A program made the position numbers and the translations under genes. Positions 19,046 through 30,392 of a DNA stretch of 64,000 nt are shown here, piece by piece. How positions within the stretch are numbered: the first letter of the stretch is position 1; the number at the start of each line of letters is the position of its first letter. The DNA is from Granulicella mallensis (GTDB lineage: Bacteria; Acidobacteriota; Terriglobia; Terriglobales; Acidobacteriaceae), in assembly GCF_014203225.1 (NCBI RefSeq), contig NZ_JACHIO010000001.1, positions 124,001 to 188,000 on the forward strand, written 5' to 3'. The notes beneath the pieces were generated by a model. It did no database searches. It was not told the origin of the DNA and saw only the letters and a list, made by a program, of their open reading frames with translations.

Positions 19046-19102
19046 TCTGAATCTCTCCCGAACAACTTATGTAAAACTGCAATGCCGGATACGGCTGGCG
19101 TC

Positions 19103-20539
19103 TTATCGCACGTCGAATAACATCTGAAAGCCGCAGTCCATGTGGAACTGGTTGTGGCAATGAAAGAACATCAACCCCTCCTGCTCGGGGGTCCAATCAA
19201 CTTCGATCCGCTGGCGAGCGCCGATGAGAACGACATCCTTCAGCAGGCCGCTGGTAGCCCTTCCGTCAATGCGTGTCAGTTCAAAGGAGCTGCGATGCAG
19301 GTGCAGCGGATGCGCATCAGAGCTGGTGTTGTGAAATGCGAATCGGTAGCGCACGTTTTTGTGCAAGGCCACAGGGGGATCCGACGAGCGATAGCTCTTG
19401 CCGTTGATCGTCCATCGCTCCATGCCATTTTCGCCGGGAGAGATGCGTGCGATGACCATCGGCAGCGTTACATCGGCAGGCTGCGGCGGCCGCTGCAGAC
19501 CGAACTGCGTGTAATCCCACAGAGCAACGGTGGCACGCGCATTCGTCGCGACGTTACTGTAGCCTGCGTACTCCACCAAAATACCCAGGCCTGAGCCACG
19601 TACGTCGTCGTCGGTCGAGCCCAGAATCCACACGCCGGGACGGCTCATCTCCACGATGGCGTCGACGCGTTCGGCAGCGCCCAGATCGAGTGAAGAAACT
19701 TTACGAGGCCGCGGCACCGGGTTTCCATCCAGGGCGGTGACAAGAAATTCGTGGCCGGGAAGAGCGATCTGAATATTTTCAGTAGCGCTGGCGTTGAGGA
19801 TGTGGAACAGAACGCGCTGTCCTTTTTTCACGCGAATCGGTTCTCCATGACCAAGCGCCTTGCCGTTGATAGAGCCGATACGATAGCCGACCTCGACCAT
19901 GCTGGGACCCCAGTCGGTTTCACCGAACTCCTCCACGGCGGCGGGGTTGTCATCATCGTCCATATCCATGAAGAAAGGCTCCCACTCATGCGTGGAGAGA
20001 AAGATCTCCTGGTCGTAGCGGCCGGGATTCTCCTTCGGCTCAACGTAGACGAATCCGAACTGGCCGCTGTAGGTGCCTACGGTGAGATCGTCCATCGTCA
20101 TCACGTGCGAGTGCACCCATCGCGAACCGGCCGCACGCGGCGTCATGCGATAACGAAGATGTCCATGCGGCGGCACAGACAGGCTGTTCTCCTCCATCGT
20201 GCCATCGAGGGCCGCGCTCAAAGGAAAGCCATGCCAGTGCACGTACTCCGAAATTGCGGTGTCGTTGAAGAGATCCACAGTGACAGGGACGCCTTCGCGC
20301 AGACGGATCAGCGGCCCCGGCACACTGCCGTTGTATCCCGTGGTGAGGATCGTCTTTCCGGGAGCGACATCGGCCTTCACCGAGCCGATGCGCAGAGTGA
20401 CATCGGCCGGTATGTTGTGAGTTGCCCATGCGGGTACTGCAGCCAGTCCGGCGACAGTCGCCGCGGCTCCCGAGAGAAAGCCGCGACGTGTCAGCTGTCC
20501 ATTATTTGGTGAGGCTTCGACGATACAGTTCACTTCCAT
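19103..20539 (-). CDS. Tat-exported multicopper oxidase (laccase-like)
   Basis: A 478-residue three-domain multicopper oxidase. A twin-Arg signal is present (TRRGFLSGAAATVAG). All four copper-ligand clusters are seen: HWHG (His101, His103), HSH (His143, His145), HPLHLH and HCHNQFH (His460, Cys461, His462, His466). The residue ten positions after the type-1 Cys is Phe471, where CueO has the axial Met; non-coordinating residues here are typical of high-potential laccases. An acidic patch MDMDDDDNP sits near residue 190. The gene overlaps the end of the metallophosphoesterase gene by 38 bp, so the two are co-translated. The substrate (phenols, Cu(I) or Mn(II)) is not determined. Confidence 0.9.
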   Translation of the reverse strand: MEVNCIVEASPNNGQLTRRGFLSGAAATVAGLAAVPAWATHNIPADVTLRIGSVKADVAPGKTILTTGYNGSVPGPLIRLREGVPVTVDLFNDTAISEYVHWHGFPLSAALDGTMEENSLSVPPHGHLRYRMTPRAAGSRWVHSHVMTMDDLTVGTYSGQFGFVYVEPKENPGRYDQEIFLSTHEWEPFFMDMDDDDNPAAVEEFGETDWGPSMVEVGYRIGSINGKALGHGEPIRVKKGQRVLFHILNASATENIQIALPGHEFLVTALDGNPVPRPRKVSSLDLGAAERVDAIVEMSRPGVWILGSTDDDVRGSGLGILVEYAGYSNVATNARATVALWDYTQFGLQRPPQPADVTLPMVIARISPGENGMERWTINGKSYRSSDPPVALHKNVRYRFAFHNTSSDAHPLHLHRSSFELTRIDGRATSGLLKDVVLIGARQRIEVDWTPEQEGLMFFHCHNQFHMDCGFQMLFDVR

Positions 20540-21941
20540 CCGTACCTATAAAAGAGATGGCCAGGGTCTTGCTGTCGGCCTCAAGAACTGTGAAGCCGTT
20601 GACCTTTTGCCGAAAGATGGAGCGGTCATACGGATTCATCTCGTAGAGACCGGCGCCGCCTCCGCCACTGACGAAGAAGTGAACCGTTCCCTCCGGCTTC
20701 AGCTCCTGCAGGTTGTGGTCGTGGCCGTTCAGATACACATCGACATGGTCCTTCTTGAGGATGGGCAGAAGCCGCGCGATGAGCTCTTTGTTGTCGCCGC
20801 GCGTCGCCGAATAGATGTGATAGTGGCCAAAAACTACCTTCCACTGCGCCGTGCTCTTGGTAAGCTCCTCATCGAGCCACTTCAACTCCGCTTCATCGAC
20901 CGCCGGAGTATCGAAAGCGAAGAACTGTACGGAGCCCGCAGTGAACGTGTAATACGGCGCAGGCATATGCCAGTTCTGGCTCTTGGCGGAATACATGATC
21001 TCCGCCGCCGGGCTGTCGGCCCCGCTCCAGTCATGATTGCCGAGCACGGCGTAGAACGGAAGGTGCATCGGGCCGTAGAGCTGCTCCCACTGCGTCTGCC
21101 AGCGAGGATCATCGGGGCTCGTCATGCCGCGCGGGTAGAAGTTGTCGCCGAGGGTCAAACCGAAATCGAAGGGATGGATCTTGTGATACGCGACCATCGC
21201 CGCCGCAGTCTGCTTCTGCGCCGCTGAACCGGTTCCAAAGTCGCCGAATGCCAGCACGCGAATCGGCTTGCCTGCCGGGGCCACGGCGAAGAGCGGCGGC
21301 GGAACGCGCATGAACGCGGGAAAGGCGATACCGTAGCGGGTCTGCTGCAGAAGCTTTTGCTCGTCCAGCACCAGGCCTGCGCTGTGGATATCACCGGCGG
21401 CCACCGCCGTTCCTAGCCTGGTGTTCAGCAGGCGGCTCAGGGAGTCGATACGGACCGTCTTCAGCATCTCTACAGCGGCGAGGGAGACCGACACATCAGG
21501 GTCCGAGGACGCATGGCTCTCCAGAGCCGACAGATCCTGGCCCTCGTGCCAATGCCTTTCGAGCGCCTGGATGAGGTCGATGCGAAGCGTCGCGGAGGAT
21601 TCTTTTGCAAGCCGGTCGAGCAGGAACGCGGACTCCGAGGGCATATCGCCGAGAACGTGAAGTACCGTCGCGACAAGTTCGGCATCTGGCATCTTCTCAG
21701 CCTGCTGCTGATTTTCTTCCGGCTGCTTGACCTTCGCCGCTACCTCAGCGCGGTAGTCAGCCGGGATACGCGCCAGGATCGATTCAGACAAGGGCACAGC
21801 TGGAGGCTTGGACTGCACCTGAGCAGCTAGCTGCAGTGGCATCAGAGAAGCCGCAAAGATCAATAGGAGAACAGGACGATGTGACGGCAATTGCAGCAAG
21901 ATTGGCGCTCCTCCAGACAACGGCGTGAACACCTCGAACAT
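20502..21941 (-). CDS. Secreted metallophosphoesterase (purple acid phosphatase-like)
   Basis: A 479-residue calcineurin-like phosphoesterase. The metal-ligand blocks are complete: GDFGTG, GDNFYPRG, GNHDW, FGHYHIYS and NGHDHN, the arrangement of purple acid phosphatases of the small tartrate-resistant type. The N-terminal ~200 residues are alpha-helical with HEAT-like pairs, before the catalytic domain begins near residue 225. A hydrophobic export segment lies at residues ~22-40 (PVLLLIFAASLMPLQLAAQ); it is far from the ATG at 21941, so the true start may be a downstream TTG. It heads a minus-strand operon with the multicopper oxidase and probably GH38. Confidence 0.85.
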   Translation of the reverse strand: MFEVFTPLSGGAPILLQLPSHRPVLLLIFAASLMPLQLAAQVQSKPPAVPLSESILARIPADYRAEVAAKVKQPEENQQQAEKMPDAELVATVLHVLGDMPSESAFLLDRLAKESSATLRIDLIQALERHWHEGQDLSALESHASSDPDVSVSLAAVEMLKTVRIDSLSRLLNTRLGTAVAAGDIHSAGLVLDEQKLLQQTRYGIAFPAFMRVPPPLFAVAPAGKPIRVLAFGDFGTGSAAQKQTAAAMVAYHKIHPFDFGLTLGDNFYPRGMTSPDDPRWQTQWEQLYGPMHLPFYAVLGNHDWSGADSPAAEIMYSAKSQNWHMPAPYYTFTAGSVQFFAFDTPAVDEAELKWLDEELTKSTAQWKVVFGHYHIYSATRGDNKELIARLLPILKKDHVDVYLNGHDHNLQELKPEGTVHFFVSGGGGAGLYEMNPYDRSIFRQKVNGFTVLEADSKTLAISFIGTDGSELYRRSLTK

Positions 21942-22229
21942 AGTGAACGGTTGTTACTTAATGATAAATTTTCACAACATTACCGCGAATAATGTCCTGA
22001 ATGATCAACACTTGGCGATGTTCCCTCAGGGACCTCAAGATCCGCAGGGAACGAAATATTCCTACAAATTCATACAAATAGCCGCCATTCGCACTAACCC
22101 CAGCTAAGCTGAACACTACGGTCACGAGGACTCTCAGACAGAAGAAGGCGAGAGGCTGCCATTTTATGTTAAAAATAAACAAAACCGTCTGAAGTGAGAT
22201 TGATTGAGCAACCGGCAAATGAGCCAGCG

Positions 22230-23114
22230 CTAACTGATCCGCTGTTCCGCTTTTTGGATTCCCGACAAAAAGGCTTGCTGGACACGGTTGAAGCTGCGCC
22301 CGCGCAGAGTGGCGGCGACGATGGTGCGCGTTGCGCGCGTGTCGCTGAGGCGCACATAGCGGCAGCCAGCGTTCCGGTCTATGGCCATTTCAGGGACGAG
22401 CGAGATGCCGACGCCAGCGGCGACCATTCCAAAGAGGCTGCTGAACTGGCCGCTCTCAAATGCAATCCGCGGTGCGACACGGGCGCGGGTACAGGCGGCG
22501 ATGCTGAGGTCGCGGAAGCAATGGCCGTCTCGCAGCATCACAAAGGGCTCTCCACGGAGATCTTTGAGAGCAAGCGATTCGCTGCCGGCGAGCGGGTGCT
22601 CCTTCGGCAGCACCGCGAAGAGCGGTTCGGTGCAAAGAGGAAACAGCTCCAGGTCCTTGTAGCGCAGAGGAAGGGCAAGAATCGCAAGATCGATCGACAG
22701 GTTTCGCAGACTTTCCAGCAGGATCGGCGTTGTCTCTTCCACGATGCGCAGTTTGGCTTCAGGATGCTTTCTCGTAAAGGCCTTGGTGTAATGCGGCATC
22801 AGGTAGGGTGCAATGGTCGGAATCACTCCTACGGAGACGCTGCCGCGAACGTCCGCGCACTTGTCGGTCACACTGGATCGCGCCGTCTCCATCTGGGTCA
22901 GAATCGAGCGGGCATGGGGCAGAAAGGCGCGACCGGCCTCGGTGAGGCGGATGCTGCGGCCCAGGCGGTCGAAGAGCTTTGAGCCCAGGTCTTCCTCAAG
23001 CTTGAGAACCTGTTGCGAGAGCGAGGGCTGCGCGACCTGACAGCGCTCGGCAGCACGGCTGAAACTGCCCGTTTCCGCGATGGCACAGACGTAACGCAGC
23101 TGATGAATCTCCAT
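22230..23114 (-). CDS. oxyR: Hydrogen peroxide-sensing LysR regulator OxyR
   Basis: A 294-residue LysR-type regulator. The N-terminal helix-turn-helix reads FSRAAERCQVAQPSLSQQV. The redox pair is present in GHCFRDLSIAAC as Cys199 and Cys208, the same positions and spacing as E. coli OxyR, so peroxide should form a disulfide that switches DNA binding. It is divergent from katG, its classic target. The start codon follows a weak AGG and overlaps an OxyR-type operator, which suggests autoregulation. Family assignment and function are both well supported. Confidence 0.92.
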   Translation of the reverse strand: MEIHQLRYVCAIAETGSFSRAAERCQVAQPSLSQQVLKLEEDLGSKLFDRLGRSIRLTEAGRAFLPHARSILTQMETARSSVTDKCADVRGSVSVGVIPTIAPYLMPHYTKAFTRKHPEAKLRIVEETTPILLESLRNLSIDLAILALPLRYKDLELFPLCTEPLFAVLPKEHPLAGSESLALKDLRGEPFVMLRDGHCFRDLSIAACTRARVAPRIAFESGQFSSLFGMVAAGVGISLVPEMAIDRNAGCRYVRLSDTRATRTIVAATLRGRSFNRVQQAFLSGIQKAEQRIS

Positions 23115-23149
23115 AGTTTGTACCTATACTCCGGATGCTCATTATGTAT
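23113..23149. promoter_or_regulatory. OxyR operator between oxyR and katG
   Basis: ATAGTTTGTACCTAT (23113-23127) fits the OxyR half-operator ATAGnTnnnAnCTAT at every fixed base. After exactly 7 bases comes the degenerate second unit ATGCTCATTATGTAT (23135-23149). The first unit overlaps the oxyR start codon. Confidence 0.7.
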
Positions 23150-25688
<2,539 letters not shown>

Positions 25689-25720
25689 GCCTGCAAGGTA
25701 GCCCTTAGGCTCTTACAACA

Positions 25721-25779
25721 CTCGACCCTCAACCTGACACCGGATTCGTCCGGACCAGGTCGAGGGTCGAGCTTTTTCT
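25721..25779 (+). terminator. Rho-independent terminator of katG
   Basis: CTCGACCCTC (25721-25730) pairs perfectly with GAGGGTCGAG (25762-25771), with partial inner pairing, followed by CTTTTTCTG. It begins 32 bases after the katG stop. Confidence 0.85.
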
Positions 25780-25859
25780 GTTTATGGAATGGCAATTCTC
25801 TGTGCCCTTGAAGCGATAGCGCCAGGGTCTTTCTGCCGGCGGCGTTATCTCCTGAGCCA

Positions 25860-26777
25860 TCAACTCAGGGCAAGATGCAACAACTTGTCGAAGTTATCCG
25901 GTGTGATCGCATTCGCTTTGATATTAGGAAGGTTCTCCTGGGCCAGATCCCTCAAGGTGTGACCGGGCGGCAACTGGAGAAACAGTTCACAGCCGAGTTC
26001 CTGCGCGACGCTAGTAGCGTCATGCCAGCGCACTCCATGGGCGATATTGTCGGCCAGATCTTTGGCTATGCCCTTTGCGGTGCGCACAGCCCGTGCACTC
26101 ACATTTGCGATATAGATCACCTTCGGATCCTGGACCGGGATCGCCTCCAGTTGTGCGTGGAGTGAGTCGGCGATGGGCTGCAAGAGCGGGCAGTGGGATG
26201 GTACCGGCACATCCAGCAGTTCTGCCTTCCTAGCCCCTTGTGATAGGGCTTTCTCCAACACAGCTTTCATCCCTTCAATGGAACCGGCAATCACAACCTG
26301 TCTAGGAGCATTGATGTTTCCCACGAATACGGGATGCGCCGTTGTACTCTCTGCGGCAACCAGCTTGATCACCTGCGCCTCGTTGAGCCCAACAATGGCC
26401 GCCAATCCATATCCGGTCGGATACAGGTGTTCCATTTGTTCAGCTCGCGAGCGCACCAGGAGTACTGCATCCGAGAGTTCAATCGCCTCAGACACGACGG
26501 CGGCTGAGAAAGCACCGATGGAGAGCCCCGCCACGGCGAGTGGCCGCACACCGCTCCGCTGCAGGGCTCGCGCAGTAGACACGCCTGCTGCAAAGATAGC
26601 CAGTTGGACTGAAACAGGAGAGCGCAGAGCCTCCGTGGAATCCAAAGTCCGAATGTCACGCCCCAGGACCTCGCTTATCTCGGCCAGGGTTTCGTCGACA
26701 ACTGGATGCTGAACGAGATCGTGAAGCATCTGCGGCCTTTGCGATCCCTGGCCTGGGAAGAGCAATCCTGTATTCAT
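25860..26777 (-). CDS. mdcH: Malonate decarboxylase malonyltransferase (MdcH)
   Basis: A 305-residue malonyl-CoA:ACP transacylase-type protein. It has the signatures LLFPGQGSQ near the N-terminus, the nucleophile Ser in GLSIGAF and the His region PSHCPLLQPI. In the malonate decarboxylase system MdcH loads malonate onto the acetylated carrier protein and starts the catalytic cycle. It is the last gene of an eight-gene minus-strand operon, 17 bp after mdcG. Position and motifs together separate it from the fatty-acid FabD, although the domain is the same. Confidence 0.9.
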   Translation of the reverse strand: MNTGLLFPGQGSQRPQMLHDLVQHPVVDETLAEISEVLGRDIRTLDSTEALRSPVSVQLAIFAAGVSTARALQRSGVRPLAVAGLSIGAFSAAVVSEAIELSDAVLLVRSRAEQMEHLYPTGYGLAAIVGLNEAQVIKLVAAESTTAHPVFVGNINAPRQVVIAGSIEGMKAVLEKALSQGARKAELLDVPVPSHCPLLQPIADSLHAQLEAIPVQDPKVIYIANVSARAVRTAKGIAKDLADNIAHGVRWHDATSVAQELGCELFLQLPPGHTLRDLAQENLPNIKANAITPDNFDKLLHLALS

Positions 26778-26794
26778 CTCAAACGACCTTCATC

Positions 26795-27430
26795 CTATAT
26801 ATCCCAAGGGTCTTCAACGAGCTGCTGCCCGTCAGGAGTGCGAATCAGAATCTTTGCCGATCGCCGAAGGGCATACTCCTCAAGCGAAAATCCGCAATAT
26901 GGTGTTTCGATACGTACATCAACCTTCGCCGGTAAGGAACTCAAGGTGCCCCATAGATCGCGAGCGATGGCATGATCTATCCTCTGCGGAGCGAAGAGCG
27001 CAAGGTCGAGGTCACTGGCTTCGCTAATCACACGATCGCCGGTGGCTAGCTCAAAACCAACACTACCGACCGGTCCCCAACTTAAATCAAGGTCCGTCAG
27101 TTCCCTCTCAACAAGAGCAAGAGTCTTGAGTGCCGGAACCGACTTGCGAGAGTCATGGGCAAGAGAGACGCGCAGTTGGGCGGGACGCTTGATCAAGGCC
27201 ACATCTGCCATGTCCATGAAACCGCCCCATCGTTGACTCCTGTCAGTCCCTCGAACTCCGACAGCCACCTTGCCAACCGGTGCGTTTACCCTCCGCACAA
27301 CAACCCACGGGCTGCGCTTCATTGCCGTCTGTACCCACGCGGGTTCAGCTATACACGCGGGATGAACCCTTCCTAAGCTCAGCAGCAGAAGGTCGTGTAC
27401 TTGCGGTGCATCATCGATTGCGCCTGCCAT
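26795..27430 (-). CDS. mdcG: Malonate decarboxylase holo-ACP synthase (MdcG)
   Basis: A 211-residue phosphoribosyl-dephospho-CoA transferase. It transfers the 2'-(5''-triphosphoribosyl)-3'-dephospho-CoA group made by MdcB onto the carrier protein MdcC. A nucleotidyltransferase-type acidic motif is visible in SEASDLDLALF. The N-terminal segment SPWVVVRR and the C-terminal ILIRTPDGQQLVEDPWD fit the MdcG family. It lies 6 bp after mdcF and 17 bp before mdcH. Confidence 0.88.
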   Translation of the reverse strand: MAGAIDDAPQVHDLLLLSLGRVHPACIAEPAWVQTAMKRSPWVVVRRVNAPVGKVAVGVRGTDRSQRWGGFMDMADVALIKRPAQLRVSLAHDSRKSVPALKTLALVERELTDLDLSWGPVGSVGFELATGDRVISEASDLDLALFAPQRIDHAIARDLWGTLSSLPAKVDVRIETPYCGFSLEEYALRRSAKILIRTPDGQQLVEDPWDI

Positions 27431-27436
27431 AAAACC

Positions 27437-28384
27437 TCAAAAGTACTTCGCCATGACCAGCATCCATACCGCTAGCGTAAGCCATCCCGCGCCATAGGAG
27501 GCAATCAATCCGGAACTGGCGGTCTCAGGTGTCGCATCAAAACTTTTCCCGAAGACCAAACCAAAGAAGCCACCTGGAATGGCGCTGATAATCGTGATGT
27601 CTCGAACATGATCGCGGCTCATATGGAAGAGAAGAGTCATACCGAGAGCAAAGAGCGGTTGGGCCAAGAGAATGGCTACGGTTGTCCAAAGCACGGCCCT
27701 GTTGAAACGAAACCGTTGCGCTGAAACGACCACACCCGTAAGAATGAGCGCGGAACCCGTTGCCGCACTTCCGAGAGTCATGAGGGTACGGTTCGCGTAG
27801 CTCGGCAGATGCACACCGAAGTAGGCGCCCACCAGCGCCAGGGCTGGAGCCCAGACGACCGGGCGGGCGAGAGCTCGGACAAAACTCCGCAGCACATTTC
27901 CAAGGCTGATCCCGGTTCCCTGCGACTGCTTATCCGCTTCAAGAAGCGCCACTGTCAGTGGGGAGATCGTAATGGCGCCAACAGCAATGGACAGCGCTGC
28001 CGTGACAGAGGATGCTGGACCGTACGATGCGGCAAACAGAGGCAGCGCGACAGCGGCCGAGTTCGGAAATCCGACCGTAAGAGCCAACACCGAAGAATCG
28101 GAGACCGACAACTTAAGCGATCGCCGCGCCCATAGATAACTCGCCGCATAAAGCGCAGTGAATACAAGCGTGATCATCAGAGCCGTTGGAATGTGTTGCT
28201 CCAGATCTGCTCTCGATGTTCGGAGGATGATTGAAAACAAGGCACAGGGGATCGCGAAGTTCATGACCAGCACGATCAGGTTGCGGACATTCACGTTATC
28301 CATGAGGCCTCGCCGGCCTGCCAGGTACCCCAACAGCAGGCCGACGAAGATTGGAACCAGTGCGTCGAGAAGAACGGTGGTCAT
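27437..28384 (-). CDS. mdcF: Malonate transporter of the auxin efflux carrier (AEC) family (MdcF)
   Basis: A 315-residue inner-membrane protein with about ten hydrophobic segments, of the AEC family, to which the Klebsiella MdcF malonate carrier belongs. Typical features are FAIPCALFSIIL in an early helix, LTVGFPNSAAVALPLFA with a conserved Pro, and IPGGFFGLVFGKSF near the end. It sits 9 bp after mdcE and 6 bp before mdcG, so malonate is the likely cargo. A single protein occupies the transporter slot, whereas some other mdc operons use the two-subunit MdcLM. Confidence 0.88.
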   Translation of the reverse strand: MTTVLLDALVPIFVGLLLGYLAGRRGLMDNVNVRNLIVLVMNFAIPCALFSIILRTSRADLEQHIPTALMITLVFTALYAASYLWARRSLKLSVSDSSVLALTVGFPNSAAVALPLFAASYGPASSVTAALSIAVGAITISPLTVALLEADKQSQGTGISLGNVLRSFVRALARPVVWAPALALVGAYFGVHLPSYANRTLMTLGSAATGSALILTGVVVSAQRFRFNRAVLWTTVAILLAQPLFALGMTLLFHMSRDHVRDITIISAIPGGFFGLVFGKSFDATPETASSGLIASYGAGWLTLAVWMLVMAKYF

Positions 28385-28393
28385 GGCTATCCC

Positions 28394-29227
28394 TTAGGCG
28401 TTCTGCCACTGTGCTTCGAGCAGGGCGCGGACCGCAATACTGGCCTTGCGCGTCTGCTTTGCGGCGTCGGATTCGAGACGATTACCGAGGTCGGTCGATC
28501 CAGCACGTGCGTCTTGAATCGCTTCCATCAGTGACTGCTTCACGGTTTCGACTTCGGACGCTGTGGGCTGCAGAGGATTCTCTACGTGGAGCAGCTTGTA
28601 GAGCAGGCCAAGCTTGGCGTAGTCCTTGACGTCATACGACATGGGAGCAATCTCATGTCCGAGCCGCTCGAGCTCCGCTACGGACCGTCGTGTGATTCTC
28701 GCTGCTGCCTCTTTGTGCATGGCGTGAATGACGATGCCTGCATCGTCGAAGGCGAGGATACGGTTCGCTTGATAGCCATGAGTGAGAAAGCCGCCAGAGA
28801 AGGCATGTCCCGCAACCAGGCTGATGACTGGATGACCCGCCATCCTCGCGGAGGCATAGGCATCTGCCGCGGTTGCGGCTGCCAGGAAGATTCCTGCTGT
28901 CTCTTCACGACGACCGTAGGCCTGGCTTTTAACGTCGACGATCGCAATGATCGGACGCTTTTCTGCCTTCGGCTTGTCGCGGTCTTCGGCGATCGCTTCA
29001 CGCACTCGCGTGGCCAGCGTATAAGCCTCTTCCAGACCTACCTGCCCGTCCCGCACACAGGGGAACCGGCTCTCCGGGTTCGGCACAACACAAAGAAATA
29101 AGCTGGTCTCGTTACCCAATAGATTGTTCGAGACGAGCACAGAACCTGGATCCCCTGTCAGCGGTTTATTCTTTCCGGTCAGAGTCTGAAACCAGGCTCT
29201 TCCGCGCAATCCTACGCGTTCGCTCAT
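28394..29227 (-). CDS. mdcE: Malonate decarboxylase gamma subunit (MdcE)
   Basis: A 277-residue carboxyltransferase-like subunit. With MdcD it decarboxylates malonyl-S-ACP to acetyl-S-ACP. Crotonase-fold features include VDVKSQAYGRREETAGIFLA, GHPVISLVAGHAFSGGFLTHGY and IHAMHKEAAARITRRSV. The frame is open to 29260, but the ATG at 29225-29227 makes a 4-bp ATGA overlap with mdcD and matches homologues. Confidence 0.9.
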   Translation of the reverse strand: MSERVGLRGRAWFQTLTGKNKPLTGDPGSVLVSNNLLGNETSLFLCVVPNPESRFPCVRDGQVGLEEAYTLATRVREAIAEDRDKPKAEKRPIIAIVDVKSQAYGRREETAGIFLAAATAADAYASARMAGHPVISLVAGHAFSGGFLTHGYQANRILAFDDAGIVIHAMHKEAAARITRRSVAELERLGHEIAPMSYDVKDYAKLGLLYKLLHVENPLQPTASEVETVKQSLMEAIQDARAGSTDLGNRLESDAAKQTRKASIAVRALLEAQWQNA

Positions 29228-30099
29228 CGCGCACCTCCCGTGGTGTCGTTGCCATTCCATTTCTGTCGCAGGCTTATCGGATCGATCTGTTTGGACGTAT
29301 CCAGTGCAGCAATACGATCGCGATAGAGCTTGACCTGTTCGCTTCTATGCTCGGACGGCGGACCGGCCTGAACATATCCGCGAATCGCAGAAGCGATCTT
29401 GTCGGCATCGTCTTCGACGAGCGCATCTGCCTCTCCCATGCCGACTCGCTGTTCGCCACCATGAATCGCCCAGATCAGAGCCCGGTCTGACGCATCGAAC
29501 TCGTCAATGCCGGACTCTTGTTCGATGACCTCAGGGCCGTTGAGTCCAAGGCGAGCCTCTTTGGTCATGACGACATAGCTTGATACTCCAGCCGCCAGTG
29601 ACATGCCGCCGAAACAGCCCACGGTACCGGCAACCACAGTGATCACCGGGGCGTGCTGACGCAAGGCGAGGATTGATGAGATCACCTCGGCAATCGCAGC
29701 GAGTCCAAGGTTCGCTTCCTGCAACCGCACACCACCGGTCTCAAGAAGGAGCACAGCAGCCGTCTTCTTTCCGGCTTCTGAGTCTTTCGTTGCAAGATCC
29801 AGAGCCGCTGTCATCTTGGCGCCGGACACTTCCCCGATGCTGCCTCCCTGAAATGCTCCTTCGAGAGAGACGACAACCGCCGACAGGCCGCCAATCTTAC
29901 CTTTGATCACAATGCAACCGTCGTCGGCTTGTGGCGTGACTCCCTGAATGGCCAACCAGGGGGATTCGACTCGATCAAACGGACCGACCAACTCTTTCGC
30001 AGTCCCCTCATCGAACAGGCTCTGGGCGCGTGCCCGGCCATCCAGTTCGATGAAGCTCTTGCGGTTTACGAATGCGGGAAAGATCTCTGATGTGCTCAT
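29224..30099 (-). CDS. mdcD: Malonate decarboxylase beta subunit (MdcD)
   Basis: A 291-residue carboxyltransferase-like subunit that pairs with MdcE. Signatures are LLETGGVRLQEANLGLAAIA, TVVAGTVGCFGGMSLAAGVS and RLGLNGPEVIEQESGIDEFD, where the oxyanion-hole glycines of the crotonase fold lie. It overlaps mdcC and mdcE by 4 bp each (ATGA), indicating strict translational coupling and a 1:1 complex. Confidence 0.9.
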   Translation of the reverse strand: MSTSEIFPAFVNRKSFIELDGRARAQSLFDEGTAKELVGPFDRVESPWLAIQGVTPQADDGCIVIKGKIGGLSAVVVSLEGAFQGGSIGEVSGAKMTAALDLATKDSEAGKKTAAVLLLETGGVRLQEANLGLAAIAEVISSILALRQHAPVITVVAGTVGCFGGMSLAAGVSSYVVMTKEARLGLNGPEVIEQESGIDEFDASDRALIWAIHGGEQRVGMGEADALVEDDADKIASAIRGYVQAGPPSEHRSEQVKLYRDRIAALDTSKQIDPISLRQKWNGNDTTGGAR

Positions 30100-30392
30100 T
30101 GCTCAATCACCTCCACTGCCTGTTCCAACCGCAGCAGCACGCTCCCTGGAGTTGCGCCTGCATCGTTGATCTGGATCTTTACGGCTCCATCGAACTTCGA
30201 GAAGAACCGGTCAAAGACCGCCTTCCACGAGTCCTGAAAGCCATTCACGCTGGTGGTAATCGAGACGTGTGCCCCGTCGCCGCCAGCCGGCTCCATGAGG
30301 ACTTCCATATCTCCAGACCCCACTACGCCGACATAAGCCTTCTTCGTAATGCGACGTTTCGCCGCCGGATAATCGAACTCAATCTGTTCCAT
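30096..30392 (-). CDS. mdcC: Malonate decarboxylase acyl carrier protein (MdcC)
   Basis: A 98-residue carrier protein. Ser26 in VVGSGDMEVL is the expected attachment site of the phosphoribosyl-dephospho-CoA prosthetic group, which carries acetyl and malonyl thioesters. Length and the C-terminal ATPGSVLLRLEQAVE segment match MdcC. It overlaps mdcB by 14 bp and mdcD by 4 bp. Confidence 0.9.
   Translation of the reverse strand: MEQIEFDYPAAKRRITKKAYVGVVGSGDMEVLMEPAGGDGAHVSITTSVNGFQDSWKAVFDRFFSKFDGAVKIQINDAGATPGSVLLRLEQAVEVIEQ

Noticed and set aside
25808-25850. Imperfect inverted repeat after mdcH as an operon terminator
   Set aside because: The stem has a mismatch and a long loop with no U-tract, so it is not convincing.
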